Shown piece by piece: positions 62,872-64,000 of a stretch of 64,000 nt of DNA. The notes below the pieces were generated by a model. The model was given only the letters and a program-made list of their open reading frames with translations, was not told the DNA's origin and made no database searches. This DNA is from Rubrivivax sp. A210. GTDB lineage: Bacteria > Pseudomonadota > Gammaproteobacteria > Burkholderiales > Burkholderiaceae_C. Position 1 is the stretch's first letter; every line of letters starts with the position of its first letter. Made by a program: the position numbers and the translations under genes. Location: contig NZ_CAJGBN010000023.1 of assembly GCF_904426505.1 (NCBI RefSeq), positions 186,001 through 250,000 on the forward strand, given 5' to 3'.

Positions 62872-64000
62872 TCACTCCGGGCCGCTGCGCCGCCACACCG
62901 CGAAGAAGGCGCGCGCCTTGGTCCAGGCCGGCACCCGCTCTTCCGAGAGCACGTCGAGGAAATCGGACAGGCGCTTGCTCTTGACCATGGTGTAGATGGT
63001 CAGCGCCGCACTGGCCACGGCCACCGCGGCAAACAGCGCCAGCCGCCGCCACAGCGGCGCCTCGGCCTCGGCCAGCAAATTCATGCCCAGGAAGCCGGTG
63101 GTGACGGTGCCGATGAGGCCGAAGATGGTGACCACGGTCAGCCGCACCACGGTATTGGCCTGGCGGCGCAGGCTGTCGGCGTCGAGGTAGGCGCTCATGT
63201 CGGCGATGCGTTGCTTGACGTCGGCATACAGCGTGTCGGTCTCCAGCTGGCCGACCGTGAGGCGGAACAACGCCCGCGCCTGGGCCTGCTCGGCCACCTC
63301 GTGGAACCAGTAGCGGTGGGTGAAGCGCAGAAAGCCCTCGAAGCTGGCGCGGATGGCGCGCTTGAAGCGGCGCACGCTGTCGGCGTCGCGCACATGCAGG
63401 CGCTTGAGGGCCTCGACCAGGCGGTCGCTGAACATCATCAGCGCCGCCTTCTGGAAGTGGGCGATGAGGAAGATCAGGAAGTGCTCGTGGCGGAACTGCG
63501 CCAGCACGCCGCGCTCGGCGCAGCGGAAGAACGGGGTGTCGGCCCGCCCCAGCACCACCATGGCGTGGCCGCAGCACAGGTAGCGTGTGTCGGGCGCCAG
63601 GCCGTGCGGCGACCAGTGGCGGTCATAGCAGTGGCGGGCCTCGAAGTCGGCCAGGTAGGGCTCGGAATAGGGCAGCACCGCGTCACTGCCTGCGCCGGTG
63701 ACCAGGCCCAGGCGCACGAAGTCGCCGCGCGTCAGCGCGCGTGGCTCGTCCAGCGCCAGGTAGGCCATGGTGGGCATGCGGTAGTACTCGATCTGGCGCA
63801 GGCGCAGCGCGCCCTCGCGGCCCGAGTGGTCGGCCACCAGCGGCTCGAGCAGCCAGGCCCAGTGCGCCGACAGCCGCGGCGCGCGGTGGTCGGCCACATG
63901 GGCCAGAAAGGCCTCGCGCTGCTGGGCGTCGGAAGCCGCGAGCACGCGGCCGTCGGCGCCCAGCCATTCGGCTCCCGACAGGCAGTGCATGGGCTCGCCG
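62872..64000 (-). CDS. CorA-like membrane protein (N-terminus probably outside window)
   Basis: At least 372 residues counting from the ATG at 63990; the frame stays open to the right edge, so the true start may lie beyond. A long soluble region (EYYRMPTMAYLALDEPRALTRGDFVRLGL, CCGHAMVVLG) is followed by helices and two C-terminal membrane segments around TIFGLIGTVTTGFLGMNLL, which contains the Gly-Met-Asn motif of CorA/ZntB cation channels. The soluble part is not the usual CorA funnel. A divalent-cation transport role is plausible but unproven. Confidence 0.75.
   Translation of the reverse strand, partial: GEPMHCLSGAEWLGADGRVLAASDAQQREAFLAHVADHRAPRLSAHWAWLLEPLVADHSGREGALRLRQIEYYRMPTMAYLALDEPRALTRGDFVRLGLVTGAGSDAVLPYSEPYLADFEARHCYDRHWSPHGLAPDTRYLCCGHAMVVLGRADTPFFRCAERGVLAQFRHEHFLIFLIAHFQKAALMMFSDRLVEALKRLHVRDADSVRRFKRAIRASFEGFLRFTHRYWFHEVAEQAQARALFRLTVGQLETDTLYADVKQRIADMSAYLDADSLRRQANTVVRLTVVTIFGLIGTVTTGFLGMNLLAEAEAPLWRRLALFAAVAVASAALTIYTMVKSKRLSDFLDVLSEERVPAWTKARAFFAVWRRSGPE

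Overview
The window is about 70% G+C DNA with the gene style of a betaproteobacterium of the order Burkholderiales, probably near Rubrivivax, Leptothrix, Ideonella or Roseateles. The indicators are a Bug-type tripartite tricarboxylate binding protein, a PEP-CTERM protein, gamma-proteobacterial-type GshA, tightly packed genes with 1-4 bp overlaps, and frequent GTG/TTG starts. No rRNA, tRNA, CRISPR array, insertion sequence or prophage was recognised. Genes cover almost everything; the longest gene-free stretch is 273 bp (6857-7129).

Layout. 1-8.3 kb: partial Bug receptor, zinc-ribbon/PEP-CTERM protein, TonB-dependent receptor, RlmN/Cfr-family radical SAM enzyme, a two-gene unit of M15 peptidase plus exported protein, and amtB behind a likely NtrC/sigma-54 control region. 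8.5-11.7 kb: a very large propeller-GGDEF diguanylate cyclase ending in a G-rich tract. 11.75-14.37 kb: a lower-G+C type II restriction-modification cassette (C5-cytosine methyltransferase and candidate endonuclease), preceded by a 28-codon remnant of a second methyltransferase. 14.4-21.9 kb: a Yej/Opp-like peptide ABC transporter, with a fused double ATPase and two permeases diverging from two paralogous binding proteins.

22-32.8 kb is the most unusual block: an OmpA protein, a LuxR response regulator with a hybrid histidine kinase, a small secreted protein, three exported caspase-like (orthocaspase) proteins around a second OmpA protein, then an ECF sigma/anti-sigma pair. 32.9-44.7 kb: ampG, two regulators, an orphan isoquinoline 1-oxidoreductase-type molybdenum subunit, gshA, and a peptidoglycan turnover operon (AmiD, tandem GNAT, DigH-like glycosidase, MurQ), followed by an EF-hand protein with a sigma-28-like promoter. 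44.7-48.9 kb: a nucleotide/nucleoside salvage operon (5'-nucleotidase, DeoC, an SGNH hydrolase, purine nucleoside phosphorylase).

49-64 kb: an amicyanin-like copper protein, mnmA, small hypothetical genes, an operon of tricorn protease, TPR methyltransferase and a 141-residue unknown, and, convergent to it, a YcaO-TfuA pair expected to make a backbone thioamide. No precursor peptide is visible nearby. The window closes with a DUF11/beta-propeller protein, a GNAT, an M48 metallopeptidase and a CorA-like membrane protein running off the end.

The best candidates for undescribed biology are the YcaO-TfuA pair without a recognisable substrate and the exported caspase/OmpA/sigma locus. A recurrent -10-like hexamer lying 6-7 nt before start codons suggests that leaderless transcription is common here.
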